From CAYQUC01 sp964514215 (GTDB taxonomy: Bacteria; Pseudomonadota; Gammaproteobacteria; UBA6429; Thiohalophilaceae): DNA of 63,995 nt. The notes below the pieces were generated by a model that searched no databases, was not told the origin of the DNA, and saw nothing but the letters and a program-made list of their open reading frames with translations. A program made the position numbers and the translations under genes. Position 1 is the stretch's first letter; each line of letters begins with the position of its first letter. Positions 18,389-27,668 of this stretch are shown piece by piece. The stretch spans positions 1-63,995 of the forward strand of contig CAZEPW010000017.1 of the NCBI GenBank assembly GCA_964514215.1. Reading direction: 5' to 3'.

Positions 18389-19506
18389 GGCTTATCACCG
18401 ATAATTTTTTGATACAATAATTCGTATTCCTTTGAAACATTTTTAGCGCTATAATTTTCTAAAACTGATTTCTTAGCCGCATTACCTAAATTTTCTCTTA
18501 ATTTTGGATTCGACAATAATTTTTGAAGTGCATTATTTAGTCCAAAATGATCGCTTTTATCAATCAATAAACCATTATCACCATCAGTGATGACATCAGG
18601 AATTCCACCTACTCTACTTGCTATTACGGCTTTACTCATTGCCATTGCTTCAAGCAATGCCATCGGTAATCCCTCCCAATGTGACGGCATAACAAATATA
18701 TCTACTTTCGCTAATATCGAAGGTATATCACTGCGTTGTCCCATCAAACTAATATAGTCGTTAATACCATTTTCAGTACATTGTTTAATTATATCTTGTT
18801 GTAAATCTCCTTCTCCAACAAAAAATACATGGAAATTATGATTCGTGTTTTTTAATTCAGTTATCGCTTTTATTAAATCTAAATGACCTTTAGCAGGATG
18901 CAATCGACCTATAATAACAATCTTAATAATGTCATCTGATACTGAATCAATTTCTTTAATTTTAGACAAATTTACTGATTCAAATCGCTTAAAATCAATG
19001 CCATTTGATATGACTTTGATACGATGCTCTGAGATTTTAAAGCTTTTAATTAATACATTAGCAACTTCATGCGAACATGCTATTACCCTATCAGTTACAA
19101 GCGATAGCGTTCTATCAATAATACGGTGGATAGTCCCCATCCAAGTATTAGTACTATGAACCGTATTAACAATACACGGTACCCTTGAAATAAATGCTGC
19201 AAGTCGTCCCCAAGTATCCGCAGTAAACAAATGTGTGTGAACTACAGTAGGTTTTTGCTGTATCAACCAATATATCAGTTTAAATAATATTCTAATGTCA
19301 TATTTACTACTTTTATTAAAAATAATAACAGGCACACCAATTTCTTTTAATTCAGTAACTAAAACTCCACCTTCAACCAGACATAAAACCATAAACTTAA
19401 AATTATTTGAACTATTTTTAAGAACGTCAACTAATAAACGTTCAGCACCATCTGCAGGAAGCCTATCAATTATATGAATAACTAATGGTAATTGTGTCTC
19501 ATTCAT
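18385..19506 (-). CDS. Glycosyltransferase family 4
   Basis: 373 residues, GT-B fold. The N-terminus VIHIIDRLPADGAERLLVDV (about 9-28) is the usual acceptor-side glycine-containing loop. The donor half carries KIVIIGRLHPAKGHLDLIKA near 190-210, FFVGEGDLQQDI, YISLMGQRSDIPSILAKVDIF and SHWEGLPMALLEAMAMSKAV with the conserved glutamates. It should be a cytoplasmic enzyme assembling the lipid-linked repeat unit. Both ends overlap neighbours by 4 bases: the polymerase gene upstream and the deacetylase gene downstream. Donor and linkage are unknown. Confidence 0.9.
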   Translation of the reverse strand: MNETQLPLVIHIIDRLPADGAERLLVDVLKNSSNNFKFMVLCLVEGGVLVTELKEIGVPVIIFNKSSKYDIRILFKLIYWLIQQKPTVVHTHLFTADTWGRLAAFISRVPCIVNTVHSTNTWMGTIHRIIDRTLSLVTDRVIACSHEVANVLIKSFKISEHRIKVISNGIDFKRFESVNLSKIKEIDSVSDDIIKIVIIGRLHPAKGHLDLIKAITELKNTNHNFHVFFVGEGDLQQDIIKQCTENGINDYISLMGQRSDIPSILAKVDIFVMPSHWEGLPMALLEAMAMSKAVIASRVGGIPDVITDGDNGLLIDKSDHFGLNNALQKLLSNPKLRENLGNAAKKSVLENYSAKNVSKEYELLYQKIIGDKP

Positions 19507-20957
19507 GGCTTAATCGTTTGCTCATCACTAGTTACTTCAGATACCAATCTAGAAACAATTGCAAAATAAATCCAAACGTAACCACAGACATCAATTCCAA
19601 TCATTCTCGAACCAAACATATTAACAACCATCACACCAGCAACCATTGATGCGCCACCTAAGCCGATAGCTTTAGTAAATTTATCAGGATGTTTTAAAAA
19701 AATATCGGTGCTTGTTTTATAAAAACGATATAAAATAAATAAAAATAATAGCAATGCCGGTATGCCCATTTGAGAACTAATCCACAGATACATATTATGA
19801 GTATCGCCTTCTCTTACATCAACTTCAGTATAATTACTTTTCATTCGATTGAAATTCTTAAAGCCTTTCCCCAAAATAGGACTCTCAAGTGACATTGATA
19901 TAGCTGCTTTCCATAGTACTAATCTTGTTTCAGAACTAGAATCTAGTCGCTCTTCTTTTATTTCTTCAGTTTCACTTAAACCAAAACGATCTCTTAAAGA
20001 AGTTGGAACCAATTCTGGCAATAATATTATTGCAATAATTCCAATAATACCGCCAGAAATAACAAATTTTTTGCCCTTAACAAAACTCCCGACAAATATA
20101 GCTGCACCAAATGCCAGCAATGCGCCGCGTGAAAATGTAGACAATAAAACTTTAAGCATCACAAGAAAATACGGAGTCATCAACCATGCTTTCCAGCTTT
20201 TAAAAAACACCAAAAATATAGCTAAAAATGGCGCACTGTTATAAACCAAAAATGCACCAAAATCATTAGGTTGTAACTGAGGCCCTAAAACTCGAGATTT
20301 TTCAATTGAAGCTAAACCCATCTTATCTAATGTTTCTTGTACACCAAAAAGCAATGCTACTGAGGTACCAACCATTAAATAAATAACTAGACGTCTAGCC
20401 ATTCCATTGCTTTGGATTAAATTAATAAATAGAAAAAATATCAAAAATTGTTCAACCCAGCCTTTCACTTGAGGCAAAATATCTTCAATAAGATATGAAA
20501 AGCCACCATCACTGGCCATTAACGTCAAAATCGAAAAACAACTAATAAATGCAAAAAATTTAACCAGTTTAGTATTAGGGTATCGTGTAAAAATAGGCTT
20601 ACCATTTTTAGCGGATATTGATACTAATGATATTATAAGCATCATTATAAGCATATTCGTTCCATTAATACCCGGGGCGATAGGTATAACAATTTGCTTA
20701 CTAAAGGGGATATAAACTATAAATGCAATCATTAAGAATTCAGGGTTTGAAAAACTCCTTAAAAACATTTGAAGACCAAAGAATCCTGCAATACCATATA
20801 GAACAAATTTGGGTAAAGGTATCCCCAAAACCATGACAACGCCCAAGATAATTGAAGGCACCGAGATAAAAATCAGAGTAGACTTTAACTGTCCACCCTC
20901 AGTCCAAAAATTTTCAGACGCCGCTTCAATATTCGAATGAGTCTCAATATGATTCAA
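19503..20957 (-). CDS. O-antigen ligase/polymerase family membrane protein (Wzy-like)
   Basis: 484 residues with about 11-13 membrane segments. A large loop near residues 310-380 contains the Wzy_C-type signature: SSSETRLVLWKAAISMSLES, the glycine-rich GKGFKNFNRM and the histidine motif THNMYLWISSQMGIPALLL. Proteins of this family polymerise lipid-linked repeat units (Wzy) or transfer finished chains (WaaL) on the periplasmic side. The presence of a flippase, chain-length protein and exporter in the same locus favours the polymerase role. It shares 4-base overlaps with the deacetylase gene upstream and the GT4 gene downstream. Confidence 0.88.
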   Translation of the reverse strand: MNHIETHSNIEAASENFWTEGGQLKSTLIFISVPSIILGVVMVLGIPLPKFVLYGIAGFFGLQMFLRSFSNPEFLMIAFIVYIPFSKQIVIPIAPGINGTNMLIMMLIISLVSISAKNGKPIFTRYPNTKLVKFFAFISCFSILTLMASDGGFSYLIEDILPQVKGWVEQFLIFFLFINLIQSNGMARRLVIYLMVGTSVALLFGVQETLDKMGLASIEKSRVLGPQLQPNDFGAFLVYNSAPFLAIFLVFFKSWKAWLMTPYFLVMLKVLLSTFSRGALLAFGAAIFVGSFVKGKKFVISGGIIGIIAIILLPELVPTSLRDRFGLSETEEIKEERLDSSSETRLVLWKAAISMSLESPILGKGFKNFNRMKSNYTEVDVREGDTHNMYLWISSQMGIPALLLFLFILYRFYKTSTDIFLKHPDKFTKAIGLGGASMVAGVMVVNMFGSRMIGIDVCGYVWIYFAIVSRLVSEVTSDEQTIKP

Positions 20958-21751
20958 TTAATTCCACGCCTCTTATAAAGTAAGTGATACAAACCATTTC
21001 CTATAACAGTCTTAATTAATTTCTTAATTCTATATATTGCAATACGTTTAATTATTAATAAATGATTAGCTTTTGATAACTTTAAGAATTCAGTTAAAGA
21101 GGTAGTTTTCCTTAAAGCCAGTCTTTTTATAACACGGGTTTCCAAAAAACAATGATTATTCACCCCTTCTTCTGAAGTATAAAAAAATTCATAACCACAT
21201 TCCAAGCCTTTCTTAATTTCACGTTGAGAATACCTCCCACCAGGAAATGATATTGAAGTTACTTTAGAGTTGAGTTGATATTCAATGGTAGCTTTCGACT
21301 CACTTAATTCTAAATTTGATTCAATATCACCAAGATCTGATAAAAACTTATGTGTTTGGCCATGAGATTGAATACTCATACCATTATCAGACATTTCTTG
21401 TAATTGAATCCAGCTACAAAAATCCTTTCGTTCTTTAATTAAATTCGAGGTGATAAAAAAAATTCCTGACATATTACGTTTTATAAGCTCAGGATAAGCA
21501 TATCTAAAAAAACTACTATGCCCATCATCAAAAGTTAATAATACGTAATGCTGAAATTTTTTAGTTTTATCTTTAAAAACATTAATCAACGAACTTGGTT
21601 TTAACACATCAATATTATTAGATATCAAACTATCCAATTGTTTGTTAAACATATCTAAAGATATCGCATAAGGTCGTTCTTCTTCCGGCAAATCAAATAA
21701 TTCAGCATCATCTTTATAAATCGCATGATACATAAGCGCTGATATAGTCAT
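20954..21751 (-). CDS. Polysaccharide deacetylase (NodB domain)
   Basis: 265 residues. The motifs are LLTFDDGHSSFFRYAYPEL (motif 1, about 71-89), QSHGQTHKFLSDLGD (motif 2) and ISFPGGRYSQREIKKGLECG (motif 3). The N-terminal MYHAIY corresponds to the usual MYHRV strand. Unlike the neighbour at 17546 it has a basic, lysine-rich C-terminus. CE4 enzymes of this kind remove acetyl groups from amino sugars. It overlaps both the GT2 gene upstream and the polymerase gene downstream by 4 bases, so its product is made in step with them. No signal peptide is seen. The substrate sugar is unknown. Confidence 0.9.
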   Translation of the reverse strand: MTISALMYHAIYKDDAELFDLPEEERPYAISLDMFNKQLDSLISNNIDVLKPSSLINVFKDKTKKFQHYVLLTFDDGHSSFFRYAYPELIKRNMSGIFFITSNLIKERKDFCSWIQLQEMSDNGMSIQSHGQTHKFLSDLGDIESNLELSESKATIEYQLNSKVTSISFPGGRYSQREIKKGLECGYEFFYTSEEGVNNHCFLETRVIKRLALRKTTSLTEFLKLSKANHLLIIKRIAIYRIKKLIKTVIGNGLYHLLYKRRGIN

Positions 21752-22881
21752 GATGTTTTATCCCATCGAATTTTAACTTTACCACTTAAAAATTGCTTCA
21801 ATGCAAGTACTGCGGAAATATTTAGCTCTAAGAAAACCACAACAATACTGATGACTTTAAAATTTTTAAATTTATCTGTAACCATTCCTATTAAACCTAA
21901 ACCATAAAATATCATTTGAGCAAAAAAAAGAACAACATAAACAATACCATCTGAAATATATGAACTCACCAATGACATTAACATTGCATACGGAACAATT
22001 AACCGAAAAACTTTGTGTGATAAAAATTGAAAAAATATCGGGTTTTTTAATGGGTTGAATAACCACTTATTCCAATAAAAAGATTGGAAATTTCCTGTTA
22101 AAGTGCGTATTTTTCGTTTTTTTTCTCCCGCAATATCTTCTTGTGACGTATCATATATTTTAGCTTGAGACTCTAACACAACCCTGAGTTTCTTTTTTAT
22201 TAATTGCATTGGCACTTCAAAATCATCCAATAATGTATCTTCCCTTAACGGAATATAATTTTTGAAATGTACTGCGTATAAAGCACCAGTAACACCTGCT
22301 GTAGAATTGAACCGACTTTCTGATTTTCTAATCCATTTTTCATACAACCAATATAAGCCAACATTTTTACCAATATTAGATGCTGAAGGCATATGGCAAA
22401 GCTCACCACTAACCGCACCAATACCAGGCATCATTAATCTTTTCACCAAAAACTTGAGAGAGTTCTCATCTAATACTTGTCGAATATCAGTAAAAATAAT
22501 TATTTCTGTGGTGACGTGTTTCAGCGCATAATTTAAAGCCGATGGTTTTCCTTTACGATTTTGATAAGACAAAAACGTAACCCTAGAATCATCATTATAA
22601 GTTTCTTGTGTACCATCATTTGAACCATCAGAAACTAAAAATATTTCGATTTTTTCTTGAGGATATTCTAAAGACTCAATATTGTTAATTTTATTTTCTA
22701 TATTATTTTTTTCGTTATAAACAGGGATTATAATAGACAGCTTAGGCCAATCAAAATCATCAACAATATTAGTTTTCGGTACGGTTCGCGTCAAAGATAA
22801 CATCCAAATGAATATTGGATAACCAAAATAAGTATAAACAATAAAAAATAATGAAATCCAAAATATGTATTCGCTCATCAT
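21748..22881 (-). CDS. Glycosyltransferase family 2, membrane-bound
   Basis: GT-A fold enzyme of about 377 residues. An N-terminal membrane helix is followed by LSIIIPVYNEKNNIENKI, IFLVSDGSNDGTQE (donor-binding DGS), a FTDIRQVLDENSL metal-binding region, DTLLDDFEVPMQLI and a QxxRW-like segment replaced by RKIRTLTGNFQSFYW. Two or three C-terminal membrane helices follow. This layout is typical of processive or lipid-linked sugar transferases. I start at the ATG at 22881, which makes an ATGA overlap with the upstream deacetylase stop; a longer form from 22908 would overlap by 31 bases. It probably adds a sugar to the lipid carrier intermediate. Confidence 0.88.
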   Translation of the reverse strand: MMSEYIFWISLFFIVYTYFGYPIFIWMLSLTRTVPKTNIVDDFDWPKLSIIIPVYNEKNNIENKINNIESLEYPQEKIEIFLVSDGSNDGTQETYNDDSRVTFLSYQNRKGKPSALNYALKHVTTEIIIFTDIRQVLDENSLKFLVKRLMMPGIGAVSGELCHMPSASNIGKNVGLYWLYEKWIRKSESRFNSTAGVTGALYAVHFKNYIPLREDTLLDDFEVPMQLIKKKLRVVLESQAKIYDTSQEDIAGEKKRKIRTLTGNFQSFYWNKWLFNPLKNPIFFQFLSHKVFRLIVPYAMLMSLVSSYISDGIVYVVLFFAQMIFYGLGLIGMVTDKFKNFKVISIVVVFLELNISAVLALKQFLSGKVKIRWDKTS

Positions 22882-23846
22882 TTCTGACCCATTCGAGAAA
22901 TAAGCCAAACAAAATCATCCAAGTTTTTGGCTGTTGTAGGCACACGTTTAATTTCCATTAAATTAGCATTAACATCGTTAAAACCTTCATTGGTCGTGAA
23001 TGCTAATTGATAGCCGTGTTTTTTTAAGACTTTCAAACTTAATTCATTGTAATCTGCATATCTGCCATTGGGATAAGCAAATGATCTTGGATAAATACCT
23101 GTTTCAGCAAAAATTCGTTCTTTACACGTTTTAATTTCATCATTTAACTCATCTTCTGTTAACTTAGACATAATCGGATGCGTATGTGTATGCCCTCCAT
23201 AACTCACAATAGATAATGAATTTCTCACCTCATCCCAACTTAACATTTGACGATTTAGATTGGACTTTTTTGAGGTATGCAGTGATTTCTCCAGCAAGTT
23301 TAAATATTTTATGCGCAATTTATTATCAATTTGTTTTAAATATGACTTTATAGTTGACAATGTTTTAATTTTGCTTTCATCACCATCAAAATAAACAAGC
23401 TCGTTACTCCAAGGTAATATGATCTTTGTTTCGTCAGTAGAAAAAATTAAAAAATACAGAAAATCAGTCCATATCATCCCACCCTCGTCAGGGGGTTGCG
23501 TCGCCAAAAACACTAAAGCCGGTAACGACAATTCTTCCAATATTGGATAAGCATGCTCATAACAACATTTGTAACCATCATCAAAAGTAATTAAAACGTT
23601 TGGTTTACTTTTTTTATTATTCTTTATGCTTTCTTCAATTTCATCAGGGTGAATAACATTACAATTAGATTTAATCCACTGCATTTGTTCTGAAAATTTT
23701 TCCACACTAAAGCTTGAAAAAAATCCTTGTTCATCGCCTATCCTGTGATACATTAACACAATTACACCATTCGGCCTTAAATATGAACCAAGTAATTTCC
23801 ACACCAATGGTAGCGAATGTATTTTTTTGATTATTTTTTTCAACAT
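22878..23846 (-). CDS. Polysaccharide deacetylase (NodB domain)
   Basis: 322 residues. VLMYHRIGDEQGFFSSFSVE opens the domain (about 29-48). Motif 1 is LITFDDGYKCCYEHAYPIL (about 85-103), motif 2 is GGHTHTHPIMSKL and motif 3 is FAYPNGRYADYNELSLKVL. An insertion of about 80 residues between motifs 1 and 2 makes it longer than the other two NodB proteins here. It belongs to CE4 and should remove acetyl groups from a sugar. No export signal is visible. It is placed 19 bases after the flippase gene and overlaps the GT2 gene by 4 bases. Confidence 0.9.
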   Translation of the reverse strand: MLKKIIKKIHSLPLVWKLLGSYLRPNGVIVLMYHRIGDEQGFFSSFSVEKFSEQMQWIKSNCNVIHPDEIEESIKNNKKSKPNVLITFDDGYKCCYEHAYPILEELSLPALVFLATQPPDEGGMIWTDFLYFLIFSTDETKIILPWSNELVYFDGDESKIKTLSTIKSYLKQIDNKLRIKYLNLLEKSLHTSKKSNLNRQMLSWDEVRNSLSIVSYGGHTHTHPIMSKLTEDELNDEIKTCKERIFAETGIYPRSFAYPNGRYADYNELSLKVLKKHGYQLAFTTNEGFNDVNANLMEIKRVPTTAKNLDDFVWLISRMGQK

Positions 23847-23865
23847 ATTCTATCTCTATCTAAAA

Positions 23866-25344
23866 TCAAAACATTTTAGAAATAAATTTTTTCGCAATAT
23901 CTTTAGCGGTTTTATCCAAAATCAAAGCCATTATGGAATAAAATAATATCCCAACAATAATCTGAATCAATAAAGTCACTACCGGGTTAATTAAACTAAT
24001 CTGAGTCAACATAAAATACATTAAAACCGAAACAAAACTAAACTTAGAAACAGTTAACCAAGGAATCGAAATATGAAATTTTCTTGATGAAACAATTTTA
24101 TTGCTAATCGCAAATCCTGTATAACTTATCAGCGTTGCTATTGCAGCTCCTTCTATTCCATACCGAGGAATTAAAATAAGGTTTAACAGAACATTAAATA
24201 CAGCGCTAATAAGCATTAACACCATTAAAATTTTTGTTTGTTTATGTATATAAAGGCCAGCACCAAACATAACTGCACTACCATTAATAACCATTCCGGC
24301 TATAACATAAGGAATAATTACCGCCCCAGAGGAAAATTTATCGGTAGCTAATATTGTTAATAATGTTGGTCCAACAACTGATAAGCCAGCTATTATTGGC
24401 AACGCAACTAATATATAAAAATGCAGTGATTTTTCAATAAACTTTCGTGTTGCAGCTTCACCCTCATCAGCCCAAATTTTTAAATACAGTGGAGGTAAAG
24501 CTTGGTATAGAGACATGATAACAATAACCCTTACATAATCACTTAAATTATACGCAGCAGCATAAGCCCCCAAAGGTTCTGAACCTAGCATCCATTGAAT
24601 TAGATATCGATCACCAGTATTGTGTAACACCCATGCGAGTTCATGCCCAACCAATGGAATACCAAAGATAAGCATCTGTTTTAATAAAAATGGAGAAAAT
24701 GACTTAACCATTAACTTACGGTTTTTAAGCAGTATATAACCAAGAATAATAACCGCTATAAATTCAACAATAATAGTCGCAATATATAAACCCAGCAGAC
24801 TATTTGAAATATAAAAAATCGTAACAATAACTAAAATCAATGTAGCATATCGTCGAAACACTCTATATGTGCTTAACAATCTACTTTTTTGCCTTGCTCT
24901 AAATATATTGGAAAAGGCACTATCCATTACCCGAATTAAAACTAATAGCGAGGTAACCATAAAAAGAAATCGTAATTTCTCATCATTCCAAAAAGTAGCC
25001 GGAATACTGTATATTATTAAAAACCAGACCAATGTTATAACAACACCAAAAATTAACATTCCATAAATAATGGTTGAATAATAGCCATTAAGATTCCAGC
25101 CATCTTTTTTAGACTCTGCATCACTATAAAATCTTATAATAGGATTTTGTAAACCAGATTTACCAATAGCAACTAACAAGGTTAATGTTGCACCAATAAG
25201 GCTCAATAAACCATAATCACCTTGAGACAACAAACGTGTTAAAATGGGAAAGGAAATAAAACCTGCTAAAGTAACAAGTAAACTACCAATAGAATAATTT
25301 GAGACATGCACTAATAACTTCTTTAGCTTATTACCTGATTTCAT
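23866..25344 (-). CDS. Oligosaccharide flippase, Wzx/MATE-like
   Basis: 492 residues with about 12-14 membrane segments spread over the whole length. The start YSIGSLLVTLAGFISFPILTR (about 17-36) is the typical first helix of polysaccharide transporters, and the HELAWVLHNTGDRYLIQWMLG and LGAYAAAYNLSDYVRVIV blocks are also characteristic. Wzx proteins flip undecaprenyl-linked repeat units from the cytoplasmic to the periplasmic leaflet for Wzy. It lies between the WalW-type deacetylase gene and a NodB deacetylase gene with short gaps (27 and 19 bases), so it should share their transcript. Confidence 0.9.
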   Translation of the reverse strand: MKSGNKLKKLLVHVSNYSIGSLLVTLAGFISFPILTRLLSQGDYGLLSLIGATLTLLVAIGKSGLQNPIIRFYSDAESKKDGWNLNGYYSTIIYGMLIFGVVITLVWFLIIYSIPATFWNDEKLRFLFMVTSLLVLIRVMDSAFSNIFRARQKSRLLSTYRVFRRYATLILVIVTIFYISNSLLGLYIATIIVEFIAVIILGYILLKNRKLMVKSFSPFLLKQMLIFGIPLVGHELAWVLHNTGDRYLIQWMLGSEPLGAYAAAYNLSDYVRVIVIMSLYQALPPLYLKIWADEGEAATRKFIEKSLHFYILVALPIIAGLSVVGPTLLTILATDKFSSGAVIIPYVIAGMVINGSAVMFGAGLYIHKQTKILMVLMLISAVFNVLLNLILIPRYGIEGAAIATLISYTGFAISNKIVSSRKFHISIPWLTVSKFSFVSVLMYFMLTQISLINPVVTLLIQIIVGILFYSIMALILDKTAKDIAKKFISKMF

Positions 25345-25371
25345 GATTCTTCTATTTAGTTGTAGCCACCT

Positions 25372-26304
25372 TTAGAGATGGATGTATTTATTATAAAAGT
25401 CTTTGGTTTTACAAAACTCAATGCCTTCGCCTTTACACCAGTTCAACACTTCACTCATATCATCAATAAAACGTTGCACATCAGCATCTGACTGCGGATA
25501 AGGTGATGCTTTTGGTATCGTTTCCATTGAGTGAAACATCATATTTAATTCAAGTATCTCATTACCTGAATACTGCTCAAGATGATACTGCACAATTTCT
25601 TTCATTTTTTCGACTGAAGAAAACCACGGCCGGAACCATGCGGGTCCCCTTAACCATCTTTTTTTTACCGTAATTGGTATTTCTAATAATGCGTTTTTAT
25701 GTAGCTTATCTATATTTGTTAAACTACCTAATTTGGGGAAATACGGCTGTTCTGGCGCATCAATGTAATTAACTTGAGCATTAGGTTCTACCCAAGACAT
25801 ATGTGGTGTAACACTAGTATCAACTTTATAACCTAATTTATCTAGTGCTTCAAACGTATTAACTCCTGCCCCATACCGCCCAGCTCTAAAACTTAAAGGC
25901 GAATATCCAAATTTCAATATAAACAAATTAGTAAGGTTTTCTAATTTTTTATACTCAACATCCTTCGAATACTGACATTGAAAGTCTGGGCTATCAACAC
26001 CAGCATAATTATAAAATTTTTTTTCAGGCTCAATGAAAGCCGCATGTAAATGAGTACCGTACTCATAATTACCTTTTAATGATTTTAGTACCGCTACGGA
26101 ATCACGATCTTCCATCACTTCCACAGTCAACAAATAAGTTGGTATGGCTCCAACTTCCTCAAAAGCGGGTTGTAAAACATCGGGAATGCCTCTGGTTATT
26201 GAATTAAATGTTAGAGGTTTAGAACGAACCCAGTTAGGATCATGATCACATTCGGTATCAATCGTAATCGTTAAATATACATTATTAACTTTTGATTTCG
26301 ACAT
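25372..26304 (-). CDS. WalW-like polysaccharide deacetylase family protein
   Basis: 310 residues. YLTITIDTECDHDPNW (about 10-25) replaces the TFDDGY motif, THLHAAF near 84 supplies the histidine pair, and FRAGRYGAGVNTFEALDKLG near 142-161 is the third motif. This pattern is that of WalW-type deacetylase-fold proteins found in lipopolysaccharide and exopolysaccharide loci. A second region ends with LELNMMFHSMETIPKASPYP, another conserved histidine segment. The first motif lacks the usual Asp-Asp order, so activity is likely but not certain. It sits 6 bases after the barrel gene start region and 27 bases before the flippase gene. Confidence 0.82.
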   Translation of the reverse strand: MSKSKVNNVYLTITIDTECDHDPNWVRSKPLTFNSITRGIPDVLQPAFEEVGAIPTYLLTVEVMEDRDSVAVLKSLKGNYEYGTHLHAAFIEPEKKFYNYAGVDSPDFQCQYSKDVEYKKLENLTNLFILKFGYSPLSFRAGRYGAGVNTFEALDKLGYKVDTSVTPHMSWVEPNAQVNYIDAPEQPYFPKLGSLTNIDKLHKNALLEIPITVKKRWLRGPAWFRPWFSSVEKMKEIVQYHLEQYSGNEILELNMMFHSMETIPKASPYPQSDADVQRFIDDMSEVLNWCKGEGIEFCKTKDFYNKYIHL

Positions 26305-26310
26305 GAGCTC

Positions 26311-27639
26311 TTATCGTTGAGGAACTACTGCTAATGGCGCGTTAGAGTATGTAAGGCTTATTGTCAAAACATTCTCATCGTAAGACCTGCCAGCTTGATT
26401 ACTAGTTCGATTATTTTTTCGATATTGAGTTATAAATTGTAAATTATTAGAAATATAATAACGGGTTCCTATCGAATATATTCTATCATTTGTTTTAATT
26501 TCATTACTCGTTAACGATTTTCGAGCCACTTGGCTTAGCAAACTGGTTAAAACGAGTGATCTCGAAAGATTGTAATCAAAAGCCACCGTTCCACCCAATG
26601 TTTTCTGAGTTGGCCTCACCTCATCATAATCTTGCTCTACTCCGTTTAGTATATATGATGTTTTCCAGTTTGCTTTGATTTGGTTATATATAAAATAAAA
26701 ACGTTCTACAGTAAATATACTAGAATCATTGAGGTTTGCATTATTAACCCCACCTGAATTTAAGAAGTTTGCGAGACCAACATCATTACTTGCTTCACTT
26801 AACCCTTTTCGATAACGGGCAGATAAATTAGAGCTGAAATTAATTTGATAATCCCATTGAGCACTAAAAAAATCACTTTTATAATCTCTTGTATTTGTTA
26901 CTAATTTTGCTTTAGTAACACCACCAGAAAAAGCGATAGTTGATCGCGCTTTAACCGCGTTATAAGAAAGGTAAATAGCATTCCCTGTAAAATCCGTATT
27001 ACTTGTTTCATCCAAATAATTTACTGAAGTATTATCGTAATTAAGACTTATATTACTGACAGCAGAAATTTGATGTTCCAATGCCAATGTATAAACACTT
27101 CGCTGATTATCAACATTGGTCACTAATAACTTTCTATCGAATTTAATGTCTGAATAACGATAATCCAACAAAACTCTATTAATAGCACTTAAACGATAAA
27201 TATAGGAAGGCCCCGTACTGAATATATTTACCTGTTGTTTATTAGTTGGTAAAGGTCTATTTAATTGATTTATTTCTCTAACTGATAAGTTATTATTAAC
27301 CTGCCATGTTAAAGACGAAGGTATGATTTCCCAGTTAAAATCTGCAATCATTGTATAAAAAGTAGTATCAGCTAGGGTGTCTTTAGTGTAATTAGTATAA
27401 TTTACATTTGCTAGTAAACTATAATTTATAACACGCAACTGATCACCTAAACTAAAACCAACAAGGGTATTAACTGTTAACTCATCTCTTTTATTATTTA
27501 AAGTTAATAAGCTATTATCAGTATAAGATGTCCCTAATCGATAATTCATACTCGATTCTAATGCTTGTAAATTTTTCGTTAATACAATCAGGCCCAAAGA
27601 AACACAAAATATTTTTAAAACAATTTTATTAACTAGCAT
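26311..27639 (-). CDS. Outer-membrane beta-barrel protein of the exopolysaccharide locus
   Basis: About 442 residues. A signal peptide (MLVNKIVLKIFCVSLGLIVL and onward to LQA) is followed by many alternating-pattern beta strands such as YRLGTSYTDNSLLTLNN, LTWQVNNNLSVREI, FSAQWDYQINFSSNLSARYR and a final strand ENVLTISLTYSNAPLAVVPQR-like end. The pattern matches the barrel proteins encoded next to chain-length and CpsD-like genes in exosortase-type polysaccharide loci. It may help carry or anchor the polymer at the outer membrane. I chose the ATG at 27639 because it starts the signal peptide; a GTG at 27666, 2 bases after the CpsD-like stop, is a possible longer start. Confidence 0.75.
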   Translation of the reverse strand: MLVNKIVLKIFCVSLGLIVLTKNLQALESSMNYRLGTSYTDNSLLTLNNKRDELTVNTLVGFSLGDQLRVINYSLLANVNYTNYTKDTLADTTFYTMIADFNWEIIPSSLTWQVNNNLSVREINQLNRPLPTNKQQVNIFSTGPSYIYRLSAINRVLLDYRYSDIKFDRKLLVTNVDNQRSVYTLALEHQISAVSNISLNYDNTSVNYLDETSNTDFTGNAIYLSYNAVKARSTIAFSGGVTKAKLVTNTRDYKSDFFSAQWDYQINFSSNLSARYRKGLSEASNDVGLANFLNSGGVNNANLNDSSIFTVERFYFIYNQIKANWKTSYILNGVEQDYDEVRPTQKTLGGTVAFDYNLSRSLVLTSLLSQVARKSLTSNEIKTNDRIYSIGTRYYISNNLQFITQYRKNNRTSNQAGRSYDENVLTISLTYSNAPLAVVPQR

Positions 27640-27668
27640 ATTAAGTACGTTATTAGTAAACACCACAA

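Noticed and set aside
19849..20244. Plus-strand open frame of 131 codons
   Set aside because: Antisense to the polymerase gene, with no recognisable protein features.
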